A stretch of DNA of 19,774 bases, taken from UBA3774 sp045600025 (GTDB lineage Bacteria > Bacillota > Clostridia > Lachnospirales > Lachnospiraceae). Location of the stretch: assembly GCA_045600025.1 (NCBI GenBank), contig JAZRXC010000055.1, positions 1 to 19,774 of the forward strand. The letters run 5' to 3'. The notes beneath the pieces are model-generated. The model was not told where the DNA came from, searched no databases, and saw nothing but the letters and a program-made list of their open reading frames with translations. The translations under genes were made by a program, and so were the position numbers. Shown in pieces: positions 1-6,978 of the stretch (its first letter is position 1; each line of letters starts with the position of its first letter).

Positions 1-187
1 TGTACGCGCAAGCGATATTAATGAAGAGATGAAAGTTGCCGCAGCTCATGCGCTTGCAGACATTGTAGGACCTGATGAGCTCTGCGCCGATTACATCATC
101 CCCAAGGCATTTGACAAGCGTGTCCGCCCTGCGGTAGCTAAAGCTGTAGCAGAGGCCGCAAGACGCAGCGGAGTAGCAAGAATATAA
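1..187 (+). CDS. NAD(P)-dependent malic enzyme, C-terminal end (partial)
   Basis: The reading frame is open from base 2 to a TAA at 185-187, giving the last 61 residues of a protein whose start lies outside the window. The tail contains [20 protein letters not shown] followed by [12 protein letters not shown], the usual C-terminus of bacterial malic enzymes (oxidative decarboxylation of malate to pyruvate, producing NADH or NADPH in the cytoplasm). The catalytic and nucleotide-binding parts are not visible, so cofactor preference cannot be judged. The gene converges on the minus-strand gene that ends at 242, with a hairpin between them. The family call is fairly safe because this C-terminal pattern is characteristic. 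The subfamily is not resolved. Confidence 0.85.
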   Translation, partial: VRASDINEEMKVAAAHALADIVGPDELCADYIIPKAFDKRVRPAVAKAVAEAARRSGVARI

Positions 188-203
188 TTTCTGACATAAT
201 AAT

Positions 204-233
204 GGCCGTGCAAGTTGCACGGCCTATTTATTA
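204..233. terminator. Hairpin between convergent genes, probable bidirectional terminator
   Basis: GGCCGTGCAA and TTGCACGGCC form a near-perfect inverted repeat at 204-224 with almost no loop. In practice an 8-bp stem with a 5-nt loop could form. It is followed by an AT-rich stretch (TATTTATTA) rather than a clean U-tract. Its position between the malic enzyme stop (187) and the stop of the opposing gene (242) fits a shared terminator. Confidence 0.5.
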
Positions 234-241
234 GCAAAAAT

Positions 242-1060
242 TCAATCAATAAAGTTCAGTTCTGAGTGCGATAATATTTCTTTGTCGCAGCTTTCAATTA
301 CATCCATTCCCGCCGCAACGATATAAAAGCAGACACTGCAACTCTTTTCGGGGAAATATTTGATGTACATTCTGGCATGCAATGCTGTTTCATCAAAATC
401 AGAATCACAGGAATACGTCGGTACGCCATATTGCACATAAGAGGAAGCAAAGCCCGAAGGCTTATGACATACGCCCGGAGCCTTGAATGAGGCATCAACA
501 AGAGTCCAACCGTCAAGTCCCGCATATTTTACTTCTTCTGTGACAGATACAGATTCGGGATTCATGTAAAAATCCTTCGATTTCAGGCCGAAATTTGCCA
601 AAACGAGGTATTTATAGTCATATACGGGAATTTGTTGTATATCGTCAATATTCGCGCAATAAGAGCCGTCTATTGATGCATTAAATCCGTAATCTCCATT
701 TACGATATATGCACCATAAAATCCGCAATAATAAGGGGAGGATTTATCGTAAATATTGCTACATAAGTGAAGCGGAGAGTAGGCAGGATAGTTATAGTAT
801 ACAGTAAGATCCGAACCATCTCCCGTATATGAGCCGAAACCTGACGGATGAAAAACGAGAACTTCGGGTGCCCAGTCGTGGGCAAAAGTAGAAAGACCTC
901 CCGGAATGTCCAGCTTGATTCCGAGTTTTTCAACGGGAGAATTGTCATAAGCGTCGCTGCTTACGAAATGCATAATAACAAGACTCGCGGTGCGTAGCAC
1001 GAGAGGAATGGATATGATGCATATAAGTATTATGACTATGCCCTTTTTTACTTTTTTCAT
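242..1060 (-). CDS. Unrecognised membrane-anchored, Cys-rich extracytoplasmic protein
   Basis: I do not recognise this 272-aa protein. A Lys-rich N-terminus (MKKVKKG) precedes one hydrophobic segment at about residues 8-30, predicting a signal anchor or signal peptide with the rest outside the membrane. There is no lipobox. The exported part is rich in Tyr, Ser, Asp and Gly and holds eight cysteines, an even number that would allow four disulfides. That is uncommon in exported proteins of low-GC Gram-positives. No catalytic motif stands out. The start is supported by the membrane segment; the next Met (about residue 30) would remove it. No Shine-Dalgarno sequence precedes the start, and a good promoter ends only 10 bp upstream, so the mRNA may be leaderless. 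It appears to be a single-gene unit with its own promoter, converging on the malic enzyme gene. Confidence 0.7.
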   Translation of the reverse strand: MKKVKKGIVIILICIISIPLVLRTASLVIMHFVSSDAYDNSPVEKLGIKLDIPGGLSTFAHDWAPEVLVFHPSGFGSYTGDGSDLTVYYNYPAYSPLHLCSNIYDKSSPYYCGFYGAYIVNGDYGFNASIDGSYCANIDDIQQIPVYDYKYLVLANFGLKSKDFYMNPESVSVTEEVKYAGLDGWTLVDASFKAPGVCHKPSGFASSYVQYGVPTYSCDSDFDETALHARMYIKYFPEKSCSVCFYIVAAGMDVIESCDKEILSHSELNFID

Positions 1061-1070
1061 GTTGATAAAA

Positions 1071-1098
1071 ATTATAGCATAATGCCTCTTATATTCAA
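1071..1098 (-). promoter_or_regulatory. Sigma-A type promoter for the gene at 242-1060
   Basis: Read on the minus strand: TTGAAT (1098-1093), 16 bp, then TATAAT (1076-1071), preceded by TG one base upstream (extended -10). Only 10 bp separate the -10 from the ATG at 1060, so a start about 7 bp downstream leaves a leader of roughly 4 nt. Confidence 0.6.
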
Positions 1099-1157
1099 TA
1101 ATTTGAAAGAAATCAATAGAAATAAGCAGGTTTATTCATAAATTAAATAAATAGGTA

Positions 1158-1186
1158 TTGTCAAATATGTTTATATGTGATACAAA
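1158..1186 (+). promoter_or_regulatory. Sigma-A type promoter for the TPP-dependent enzyme gene
   Basis: TTGTCA (1158-1163), 17 bp, TACAAA (1181-1186), with TG at 1178-1179 making an extended -10. The expected transcript start is near 1193, leaving a leader of about 40 nt that contains AAGGAGG (1223-1229) just before the ATG at 1234. The leader is too short for a riboswitch or T-box. Confidence 0.6.
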
Positions 1187-1233
1187 TATAAAAGAATATT
1201 ATTTTGGGGTAATAAGACCCTTAAGGAGGCAAT

Positions 1234-3081
1234 ATGAAGAAGAAATTATTAGTTTCAGATGCCGTGCTCGATTACTTAGAGCGCAGAGGCGTTGAGTACA
1301 TCTTCGGACTGTGCGGCCATACTCTTATCGGCCTGCTTGACGCAATGAGCGACAGCAAGAAGATTAAGTACATTTCCGTACGTCACGAGCAGATTGCTGC
1401 ACATGCAGCAGATGGTTATGCCCGTATTACCCACAAGGCAGGCGTTGTTATGTGCCATGTAGGTCCCGGACTTACCAACACAATTACCGGTGTCGCAAAT
1501 GCTGCACTTGACAGCATCCCCCTGGTAGTTATCTGCGGTGATGTTCCCAGCTACTATTTCGGACGTCATCCTCATCAGGAAGTTAACATGCATCAGGACG
1601 GCGATCAGTGCCAGATTTATCGCCCTATCGCTAAGCGTGTATACCGCATTGATGATCCCGAAGCACTTCCTTACATTCTCGATAAGGCATTCCGTATGGC
1701 AGAGTCAGGTCGTCCCGGTCCTGTTATAGTTGATGTTCCTATGGATATGTTCAGCCGTGAGACTGAAGAGTGGCTTTGGGCTCGTACCTATCAGGACAGC
1801 CCTGAGACAATTCGTCCCGGCCTTGATCCTGCAACTGCAGAAAAGATTGCTAAGAAGCTCATTTCAGCTAAGCGTCCTTGCATCTATGCGGGCGGCGGAG
1901 TTCTTATGAGCCAGGCTTCAGAAGAACTCAAAGCTCTTGCTGATTTCCTTGATATCCCCGTAGCCCGTACTCTTATGGGGCAGGGCTGTATTCCGGACAG
2001 CGATCCTCATATGATCGGACAGACAGGTTTCTGGGGTCTTGAGTTCACTCATACCATCACAGCTAAGGCTGACGTTCTGCTTGCACTCGGAACTCGTTTT
2101 GGTGAGGCAGACAGCTCCAGCTGGTATCCGGGAGTATCATTTGATCCTCGCGTAACCAAGTTCATCCAGATTGATATCGATCCTACTGAAATAGGACGTA
2201 ACTACCCTGTTGAAATCGGCGCTATTGCTGATATCAAGTTTGCTCTTCAGGCTATTCTTGCAGCTGCTAAGAAGCTTAAGCCCGAAGGAATTCAGCGTCC
2301 TGCCCTTATGAACAAGATTGCTAAGGCTAAGGCTGCATTCAAGAAGAGCAACGTAGCTATCAGCAATGACGGACGTTATCCTATGTCTCCTCAGCGTATC
2401 CTTAAGGACGTTAAGGAAGCTCTTCCTGAAGATGCATATATCTTCACAGATGTAGGCTGGAACAAGAATGGTGTTGCCCAGCAGTATGACGTCAACATTC
2501 CCGGTACTATCCATCATACATCAGGTCTTGCAACGATGGGCTTCGGTGCTGCAGCAGTTCTCGGCGGCGCACTTGCAGCTGCTAAGCAGAAGCGCATTGC
2601 TATTACCCTGACAGGCGACGGCGGCTTTGGTGCTTCTAACCCTTGCGTACTTGCAACAGCAGTTGAGCAGGGCATCGGCGCTATCTGGGTAATCATGGAT
2701 AACTACAAGTTCGGTACCATCAATGGTCTGCAGAACGGTAACTATGACCGCAACTTCGGTACTGCATTCAAGACTCCTGACGGCAAGGCATATAATCCCG
2801 CTTGGGAAGATGTTGCTAAGGCATACGGTGTAGATTCAGTTCGTATTCTTGCAGCTGATGAGTTCCTTCCCGCTATGAAGGAAGCTGTTAAGGCAGCTAA
2901 GGCCGGCAAACCTTACGTAATCGAAGTTCCTATGGAAAATCTTCCTGTTCCTACCCCCGGTTGCTGGAATATCAACGATATTTACACCGGCCGCAAGAGC
3001 ATTGCTGAAGGTAAGGTTCGTCCGAATAAGGACGGCGAGTTTATTGCTCCTGATCACAGCAAGACACATAAGAACAAATAA
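1234..3081 (+). CDS. Thiamine-pyrophosphate-dependent enzyme, acetolactate synthase (IlvB) family
   Basis: This 615-aa cytoplasmic enzyme has the three-domain layout of the acetolactate synthase/pyruvate oxidase family. An N-terminal pyrimidine-binding domain carries the catalytic Glu52 in RHEQIAAHAADGYAR. A central domain spans about residues 190-350. The C-terminal TPP-binding domain has GDG at 461-463 and Asn at 490 (GDG-X26-N), binding Mg-diphosphate. The likely reaction is decarboxylation of a 2-oxoacid and carboligation, for example two pyruvate to acetolactate. No small regulatory subunit gene (ilvN) is adjacent and no isoleucine/valine pathway gene is present, so a catabolic or non-canonical substrate is possible. 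AAGGAGG at 1223-1229 fixes the start. Lys is mostly AAG, Arg mostly CGT and Ala/Pro often GCT/CCT, unlike the neighbours, which suggests strong expression. It is a single-gene unit with its own promoter and terminator. The family is secure and the substrate is not. Confidence 0.8.
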   Translation: MKKKLLVSDAVLDYLERRGVEYIFGLCGHTLIGLLDAMSDSKKIKYISVRHEQIAAHAADGYARITHKAGVVMCHVGPGLTNTITGVANAALDSIPLVVICGDVPSYYFGRHPHQEVNMHQDGDQCQIYRPIAKRVYRIDDPEALPYILDKAFRMAESGRPGPVIVDVPMDMFSRETEEWLWARTYQDSPETIRPGLDPATAEKIAKKLISAKRPCIYAGGGVLMSQASEELKALADFLDIPVARTLMGQGCIPDSDPHMIGQTGFWGLEFTHTITAKADVLLALGTRFGEADSSSWYPGVSFDPRVTKFIQIDIDPTEIGRNYPVEIGAIADIKFALQAILAAAKKLKPEGIQRPALMNKIAKAKAAFKKSNVAISNDGRYPMSPQRILKDVKEALPEDAYIFTDVGWNKNGVAQQYDVNIPGTIHHTSGLATMGFGAAAVLGGALAAAKQKRIAITLTGDGGFGASNPCVLATAVEQGIGAIWVIMDNYKFGTINGLQNGNYDRNFGTAFKTPDGKAYNPAWEDVAKAYGVDSVRILAADEFLPAMKEAVKAAKAGKPYVIEVPMENLPVPTPGCWNINDIYTGRKSIAEGKVRPNKDGEFIAPDHSKTHKNK

Positions 3082-3101
3082 TTTCTTTATAATTCTTCCT
3101 T

Positions 3102-3133
3102 TAGGAGGCGGCGCATACCGCCTCCTATTTTGT
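3102..3133 (+). terminator. Rho-independent terminator of the TPP enzyme gene
   Basis: A 10-bp stem TAGGAGGCGG / CCGCCTCCTA (3102-3111 and 3118-3127) with a 6-nt loop CGCATA is followed by a T-rich tract. It lies 20 bp after the stop codon at 3081. Confidence 0.87.
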
Positions 3134-3142
3134 CTCTATCTA

Positions 3143-3171
3143 TTGACTTTATTTACTTTGTAATTGATAAT
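3143..3171 (+). promoter_or_regulatory. Sigma-A type promoter for yfbR
   Basis: TTGACT (3143-3148), 17 bp, GATAAT (3166-3171). The predicted transcript start near 3178 lies downstream of the ATG at 3164, so the in-frame start at 3164 cannot be used from this promoter. This supports the start at 3194. Confidence 0.72.
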
Positions 3172-3193
3172 TAAACTATATGAGGAGGCAGAT

Positions 3194-3793
3194 ATGAACA
3201 GTCCTTTTTTTGCGGTTTTATCCAGAATGAAATACATAAACAGGTGGGCGCTGATGCGCAATACCTTCAGCGAAAATCTCAGCGAGCATTCACTTGAAGT
3301 CGCTATGATCGGCCATGCACTTGCAACTCTCGGCAATACACGCCTCGGTAAAAATATCAACGCAGATAGGGTAGCGCTTATCGGAATATTTCACGATTGC
3401 CCTGAGATTATTACCGGTGATATGCCTACTCCGATCAAATATCATAACGAGGACATTCAGCACGCCTTTAAAGATATAGAAGATTCCGCATCCGGTATGC
3501 TTGTGTCAATGCTTCCGGAGGATATGCGGGAAATATATGAACCGCTTTTCTTCAAAAAAGAAGGGGACGATTATCTCTGGAAACTATGCAAAGCCGCAGA
3601 CAGACTTTCGGCACTTATCAAGTGTATTGATGAAGAAAAAGCAGGTAATACAGAATTTTCGGGAGCAAAAGAAGGTATTATTGAACGTCTCCACGAGATG
3701 AAACTTCCTGAAGTTGAATTATTTGAACAAGAGTTTTTAAATGCGTATTATTTAACCTTGGATGAACAAAGATCCATGTGTAAAAAGATATAA
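3194..3793 (+). CDS. yfbR: 5'-deoxynucleotidase, YfbR family (HD domain)
   Basis: This HD-domain phosphohydrolase removes phosphate from 2'-deoxynucleoside 5'-monophosphates in the cytoplasm, using a divalent metal. The start at 3194 gives 199 residues, the length of Escherichia coli YfbR. AGGAGG (3183-3188) lies 5 bp upstream, and the frame extension to 3164 falls within the promoter. Metal ligands match the family: His32 in SEHSLEVAM, His67-Asp68 in GIFHDCPEIITGDMPTP, and Asp136 in KAADRLSALIKC. The family's Arg-Trp substrate pair is present as Arg17-Trp18 (INRWALMRN). A small membrane protein gene follows 4 bp after the stop, so the two are probably cotranscribed. The role would be trimming deoxynucleotide pools. 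Confidence 0.9.
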   Translation: MNSPFFAVLSRMKYINRWALMRNTFSENLSEHSLEVAMIGHALATLGNTRLGKNINADRVALIGIFHDCPEIITGDMPTPIKYHNEDIQHAFKDIEDSASGMLVSMLPEDMREIYEPLFFKKEGDDYLWKLCKAADRLSALIKCIDEEKAGNTEFSGAKEGIIERLHEMKLPEVELFEQEFLNAYYLTLDEQRSMCKKI

Positions 3794-3797
3794 TTAA

Positions 3798-4196
3798 ATG
3801 TGGTCGTTTAAGAAAAAGCCGATTCAGGCAGAGATTGAATCAGAAGAATTTAATAAATACACATATGATCCGAATAAGTTTAAAGAAGATAAAACGATAT
3901 TCGGGTATATTGACCGTATGAGTTATATGAAGACGGCTCTTATATTAGGCGGCACGGCGCTTGTACTACTAATACTTGCCATCGTGCTTTCGATTATTAC
4001 TGCCGGCAATGTTAATATCTCTACGGCAATTCTCGGAACCATATCACTTCTTATTTCACTCGGGGGAATATGGGTGGTTATTTACGGACACTTTATAGCA
4101 CAGCATGAGAGCAAAATAAAGTGGTACATCGGATTAATACCCAATGCCTTTGTTGCATTATTTTTGATAATTATCTGTATATTGGGACTATTTTAG
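3798..4196 (+). CDS. Unrecognised small membrane protein with three helices
   Basis: I do not recognise this 132-aa protein. A hydrophilic, charged N-terminus of about 45 residues (Lys/Glu/Asp-rich) is followed by three hydrophobic segments at about residues 48-70, 74-98 and 109-132. The last one runs to the C-terminus. The gene starts 4 bp after the yfbR stop without a good Shine-Dalgarno sequence, so it probably depends on translational coupling. It ends 2 bp before the convergent rqcH stop, leaving no space for a terminator between them. No enzymatic motif is visible. Link to YfbR is by position only. Confidence 0.7.
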   Translation: MWSFKKKPIQAEIESEEFNKYTYDPNKFKEDKTIFGYIDRMSYMKTALILGGTALVLLILAIVLSIITAGNVNISTAILGTISLLISLGGIWVVIYGHFIAQHESKIKWYIGLIPNAFVALFLIIICILGLF

Positions 4197-4198
4197 AA

Positions 4199-5926
4199 TC
4201 AGTCAATTTGCCGGATATTGCTTATATCGCTTCCGGTAATTAAAGAATAGTTTGTATGATATATTACAAGCCCCGGCCATCCGGCAGGTGGCTTTTTTAA
4301 ATTCTTACGAAGAGTGTAGTCGACTTCAATTTTATCTCCGCCGGAAATAGAAGAATAATGTGCAGCGAGAGAAGCGGCTTCTTCAAAAGTTCTGTCGGGA
4401 AGCTCGGAGCCTTTGCATTTCACTATCACATGTGATCCCGGTGCACCTTTAACGTGGAACCACCAGTCATCAGAATCTGCGATGGAGAAGGTTACCTCTT
4501 CGTTTTGGTAGTTGTTACGGCCAACGTACATATCATATCCGTCAGAGGAAATATAGTGATAAGGGTGACTCTTAACTTGCTCTTTTTTATTGCCTTGAGT
4601 TTTCTTTATGTAACCGTACTCAGATAACTCCTGACGAATCTGCGAAAGGTCAGACTCTGTGCGGGCGGTATCTAGACTTGCCTTAATTGATTGTAAGTGT
4701 TCAACAGCAGCCTCAGTGATTATTATTTGTTCTGAAAGAGCTGTATAGGTGCGCTTTAATTTTGCATATCTTTCAAAATAGCGGTTTGCGTTATCTTGAA
4801 CGGATAAATCCGGATCAAGAGGAATCGTAATTTCTTTACCTTCATCATAGTAGTTACTGAGTTTTGCCTCAGAAGCACCTGACGAAATACTTCCTGCAAA
4901 TGTGCGCAGTAAATCTCCGTAAATGCGATATTTGTCACGCTTTTTGGTATCTGCCAACTGGCGCTGCTGCAGGTCTAGTTTTTTTGATTCTCTTGATAAA
5001 GCTGTATCGGTGATGTGACGAAGGTCAGCTGATTTGCTGCGGATTCTGCCGTATATGTCGCGCTCATAGTAGAACGTCTCTATCATTTCGCTCGCAGAGT
5101 CACAAGGAACGCATTCGTATTTTCCGAGATGCGAAAGAGTGAAAGAGGAAAAGTCCTCAGGCTCACCGTTTCTGTAATATATGCACGGCGAGAATTGCGC
5201 TGATCTAATATGTGCCAATAATTCCGAAAAGGCATTATACAGTTCTGATGATTTGTCTTTTGTACAGGGGACGTCAGGGTCCAAACCCGCTTTGTCACAG
5301 AGCTCGTAGCTTTCCGCAAAACTGATGCCCGCATAACTCCCGGACAGAAGCTGAGAGGCCGGGACATCTTTTTCAAAAATGCTGCAAAACGATTCAAAGG
5401 TCGCTGAAAATGGATCAGCTTTTTGAAGCTCATCGGGGATAAAGTATTCACGCCCCGGAAGAACTTCACGAAGAGAACTGATATTTGATGAAATATGTTT
5501 TATTGCGTCAAGAATGCGCCCGTCGGCATCGGTGAGAATTATGTTGCTGTGCTTCCCCATTAACTCAACGATGAGGTATTTGCGTCCGAGATCCCCCATT
5601 TCATCAAGATGCTCTATTTCAAACTTCAGAATACGCTCTAGGGATGGCTGCGAAACAGAGAGGATGCGACCATTACCGATATGCTTGCGCAGAGCCATAC
5701 AAAAGCTCGGAGCAGTCATAGGCGCGATTTTGTTTTGCTTTGTAAAATGAATTTTAGGGAGAGAAGCATTTGCAGAAATAACGAGCAAATATTTCTCTGA
5801 AGAGGTATTTAGAGTCAATAATAATTCATCGCGTTCAGGTTGCGCGATTTTGGCTATTCGGGCACCTTTTAGTGCCGAATCAAGTTCATATCTAAGATGT
5901 GCAGTAACTACGCCGGATAAAGCCAT
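4199..5926 (-). CDS. rqcH: Ribosome quality control factor RqcH (NFACT family, FbpA-like)
   Basis: RqcH binds the 50S subunit of split, stalled ribosomes and directs addition of C-terminal alanine tails that mark nascent chains for degradation. The true start is taken at 5926 (MALSGVVTAHLRYELD), giving 575 aa, the usual family length. A longer frame to 6151 would add 75 hydrophobic, non-family residues and run across the gmk promoter and start. Visible parts: NFACT-N domain (about 1-200), a long charged helical/coiled-coil region (about 290-440), and the NFACT-R domain with DWWFHVKGAPGSHVIVK at about 487-503 and WPGLVIYHTNYSLI near the end. Position 97-98 is Glu-Arg where Bacillus subtilis RqcH has the Asp-Arg pair needed for tRNA recruitment, a conservative change. 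No clear Shine-Dalgarno sequence precedes the start. The gene diverges from gmk and converges on 3798-4196. Older annotation as fibronectin-binding protein refers to the same family. Confidence 0.9.
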   Translation of the reverse strand: MALSGVVTAHLRYELDSALKGARIAKIAQPERDELLLTLNTSSEKYLLVISANASLPKIHFTKQNKIAPMTAPSFCMALRKHIGNGRILSVSQPSLERILKFEIEHLDEMGDLGRKYLIVELMGKHSNIILTDADGRILDAIKHISSNISSLREVLPGREYFIPDELQKADPFSATFESFCSIFEKDVPASQLLSGSYAGISFAESYELCDKAGLDPDVPCTKDKSSELYNAFSELLAHIRSAQFSPCIYYRNGEPEDFSSFTLSHLGKYECVPCDSASEMIETFYYERDIYGRIRSKSADLRHITDTALSRESKKLDLQQRQLADTKKRDKYRIYGDLLRTFAGSISSGASEAKLSNYYDEGKEITIPLDPDLSVQDNANRYFERYAKLKRTYTALSEQIIITEAAVEHLQSIKASLDTARTESDLSQIRQELSEYGYIKKTQGNKKEQVKSHPYHYISSDGYDMYVGRNNYQNEEVTFSIADSDDWWFHVKGAPGSHVIVKCKGSELPDRTFEEAASLAAHYSSISGGDKIEVDYTLRKNLKKPPAGWPGLVIYHTNYSLITGSDISNIRQID

Positions 5927-5942
5927 AAAATACCGATAAAAC

Positions 5943-5970
5943 CTTATACTAAAGGAATAAAAGTTGACTA
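5943..5970 (-). promoter_or_regulatory. Possible rqcH promoter overlapping the gmk -35 box
   Basis: On the minus strand: TAGTCA (5970-5965), 16 bp, TATAAG (5948-5943). The -35 lies on top of the gmk -35 (5964-5969) in the opposite direction. The implied leader is only about 10 nt. The hexamers are imperfect, so this is tentative. Confidence 0.35.
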
Positions 5971-5992
5971 TAAATGCAAATAGAATTATAAT
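5964..5992 (+). promoter_or_regulatory. Strong sigma-A promoter of the gmk-gerW operon
   Basis: TTGACT (5964-5969), exactly 17 bp, then a perfect TATAAT (5987-5992). The expected start near 5999 gives a leader of about 36 nt with an AGGAG site (6026-6030) 5 bp before the gmk ATG. Confidence 0.87.
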
Positions 5993-6035
5993 TGGCAAAG
6001 GTATATAAGTCAATAAACTCGCAAGAGGAGACACA

Positions 6036-6674
6036 ATGGCACAGGGTAAATTGATAGTTATATCCGGCTTTTCAGGAGTAGGAAAAGGAACCGCTATAGC
6101 GCAGCTTATGAAAAAGTATCCGGACAGATATGCTTTTTCGGTATCTGCCACTTCTCGTGGCCCCAGACCCGGAGAAGTAGATGGCGAGGCGTATTATTTT
6201 ATTTCCCGTGAAGAGTTTCGTAATATGATATCTGAGGGTAAACTTCTTGAGTACAATGTTTATGGCGACAATTATTACGGAACACCCGCAGAGCCTATAG
6301 ACAGACTCCTTGCTGACGGAAAGAATGTTATTCTCGACATAGATTTTCACGGTATGCATCAAATAACTGCCAAGCGTAGTGACGTCTGCACCATATTTAT
6401 GATTCCGCCGTCAGCAGAAGTGCTATACAGACGTATATCCGGCAGAGGGACGGAAACATTCGGCGAAATAAGAGAGCGTCTTGCAACAGCGGTAACAGAA
6501 GGCAATTTCGCAAAAGAATATTCCTCAATTTTGACCAACGACAATCTTTCCGATACGGTTGACGCGCTTGAAACTTGCATTCTCGCCGGCGGGCAGGATA
6601 AGGCGGAAAGAGAAGCCGCTTTAAGACTCACAGAAAGAATTTGCAAGGAATTAAAAGAATATATAGAAGACTAA
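6036..6674 (+). CDS. gmk: Guanylate kinase
   Basis: It phosphorylates GMP (and dGMP) to GDP using ATP in the cytoplasm, an essential step in purine nucleotide supply. The 212-aa sequence has the P-loop GFSGVGKGT at 11-19 and the GMP-binding signature SATSRGPRPGEVDGEAYYF. It also has the LLEYNVYGDNYYGTP region, the ILDIDFHG strand (usually ILEIDVQG), the lid segment RRISGRGTETFGEIRERL, and TNDNL near the C-terminus. Several family positions are changed conservatively, but all main blocks are present. It is the first gene of the operon, with rpoZ starting 10 bp after its stop. The remA/YlzA gene commonly found just upstream of gmk in Firmicutes is absent here; rqcH sits there divergently. Confidence 0.95.
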   Translation: MAQGKLIVISGFSGVGKGTAIAQLMKKYPDRYAFSVSATSRGPRPGEVDGEAYYFISREEFRNMISEGKLLEYNVYGDNYYGTPAEPIDRLLADGKNVILDIDFHGMHQITAKRSDVCTIFMIPPSAEVLYRRISGRGTETFGEIRERLATAVTEGNFAKEYSSILTNDNLSDTVDALETCILAGGQDKAEREAALRLTERICKELKEYIED

Positions 6675-6684
6675 GGAGACAAAA

Positions 6685-6978
6685 ATGTTACATCCTTCAT
6701 ACAAAGAATTAATGGAAAAGGTTAACCAAGATAAGACGGGCGATGAAGTTATCGTCGCCAGCAGATATTCAATTGTTTTAGGCACTGCTAAGCGTGCCCG
6801 CCAGATTACATCTGCAGAAGAACGTAAGCGTTTTAAGGAAGGAGCATCATACGTTCCCGCTAAGAGGAAGGCTCTTTCGGTTGCAGTTGATGAATTCATG
6901 AATGATGAAGTTCATATCATCAAGGAAACCGGAGATGACTTCGAAGAAGCAGAGGCTCAGGATAGCGCACAGGCATGA
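6685..6978 (+). CDS. rpoZ: RNA polymerase omega subunit
   Basis: This small subunit (97 aa) helps assembly and stability of RNA polymerase by contacting beta-prime. The N-terminus MLHPSYKELMEKVNQ and the block SRYSIVLGTAKRARQIT are the hallmark of Firmicute omega. An acidic C-terminal tail (about residues 80-97) is typical and not conserved. The ribosome binding site AAGGAG is formed by the gmk stop codon itself (6672-6678), and the stop overlaps the rimO start by 4 bp (ATGA). The gmk-rpoZ pairing is ancient and common. Confidence 0.96.
   Translation: MLHPSYKELMEKVNQDKTGDEVIVASRYSIVLGTAKRARQITSAEERKRFKEGASYVPAKRKALSVAVDEFMNDEVHIIKETGDDFEEAEAQDSAQA

Noticed and set aside
1099..1233. Possible riboswitch or T-box leader before the TPP enzyme gene
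   Set aside because: The predicted leader is only about 40 nt, with no T-box sequence and no THI-box-like conserved blocks; only a small GGGT/ACCC pairing is seen.
2137..2517. 126-codon minus-strand frame inside the TPP enzyme gene
   Set aside because: Antisense shadow of a gene with strong codon bias, which tends to keep opposite frames open.
3164..3193. Upstream in-frame start of yfbR
   Set aside because: It lies inside the -10 box of a good promoter. The AGGAGG site and family length point to 3194.
5927..6151. 75-codon N-terminal extension of rqcH with hydrophobic residues
   Set aside because: It covers the gmk promoter and first codons on the other strand, and RqcH family proteins begin at the MALSGVVTA point (5926).
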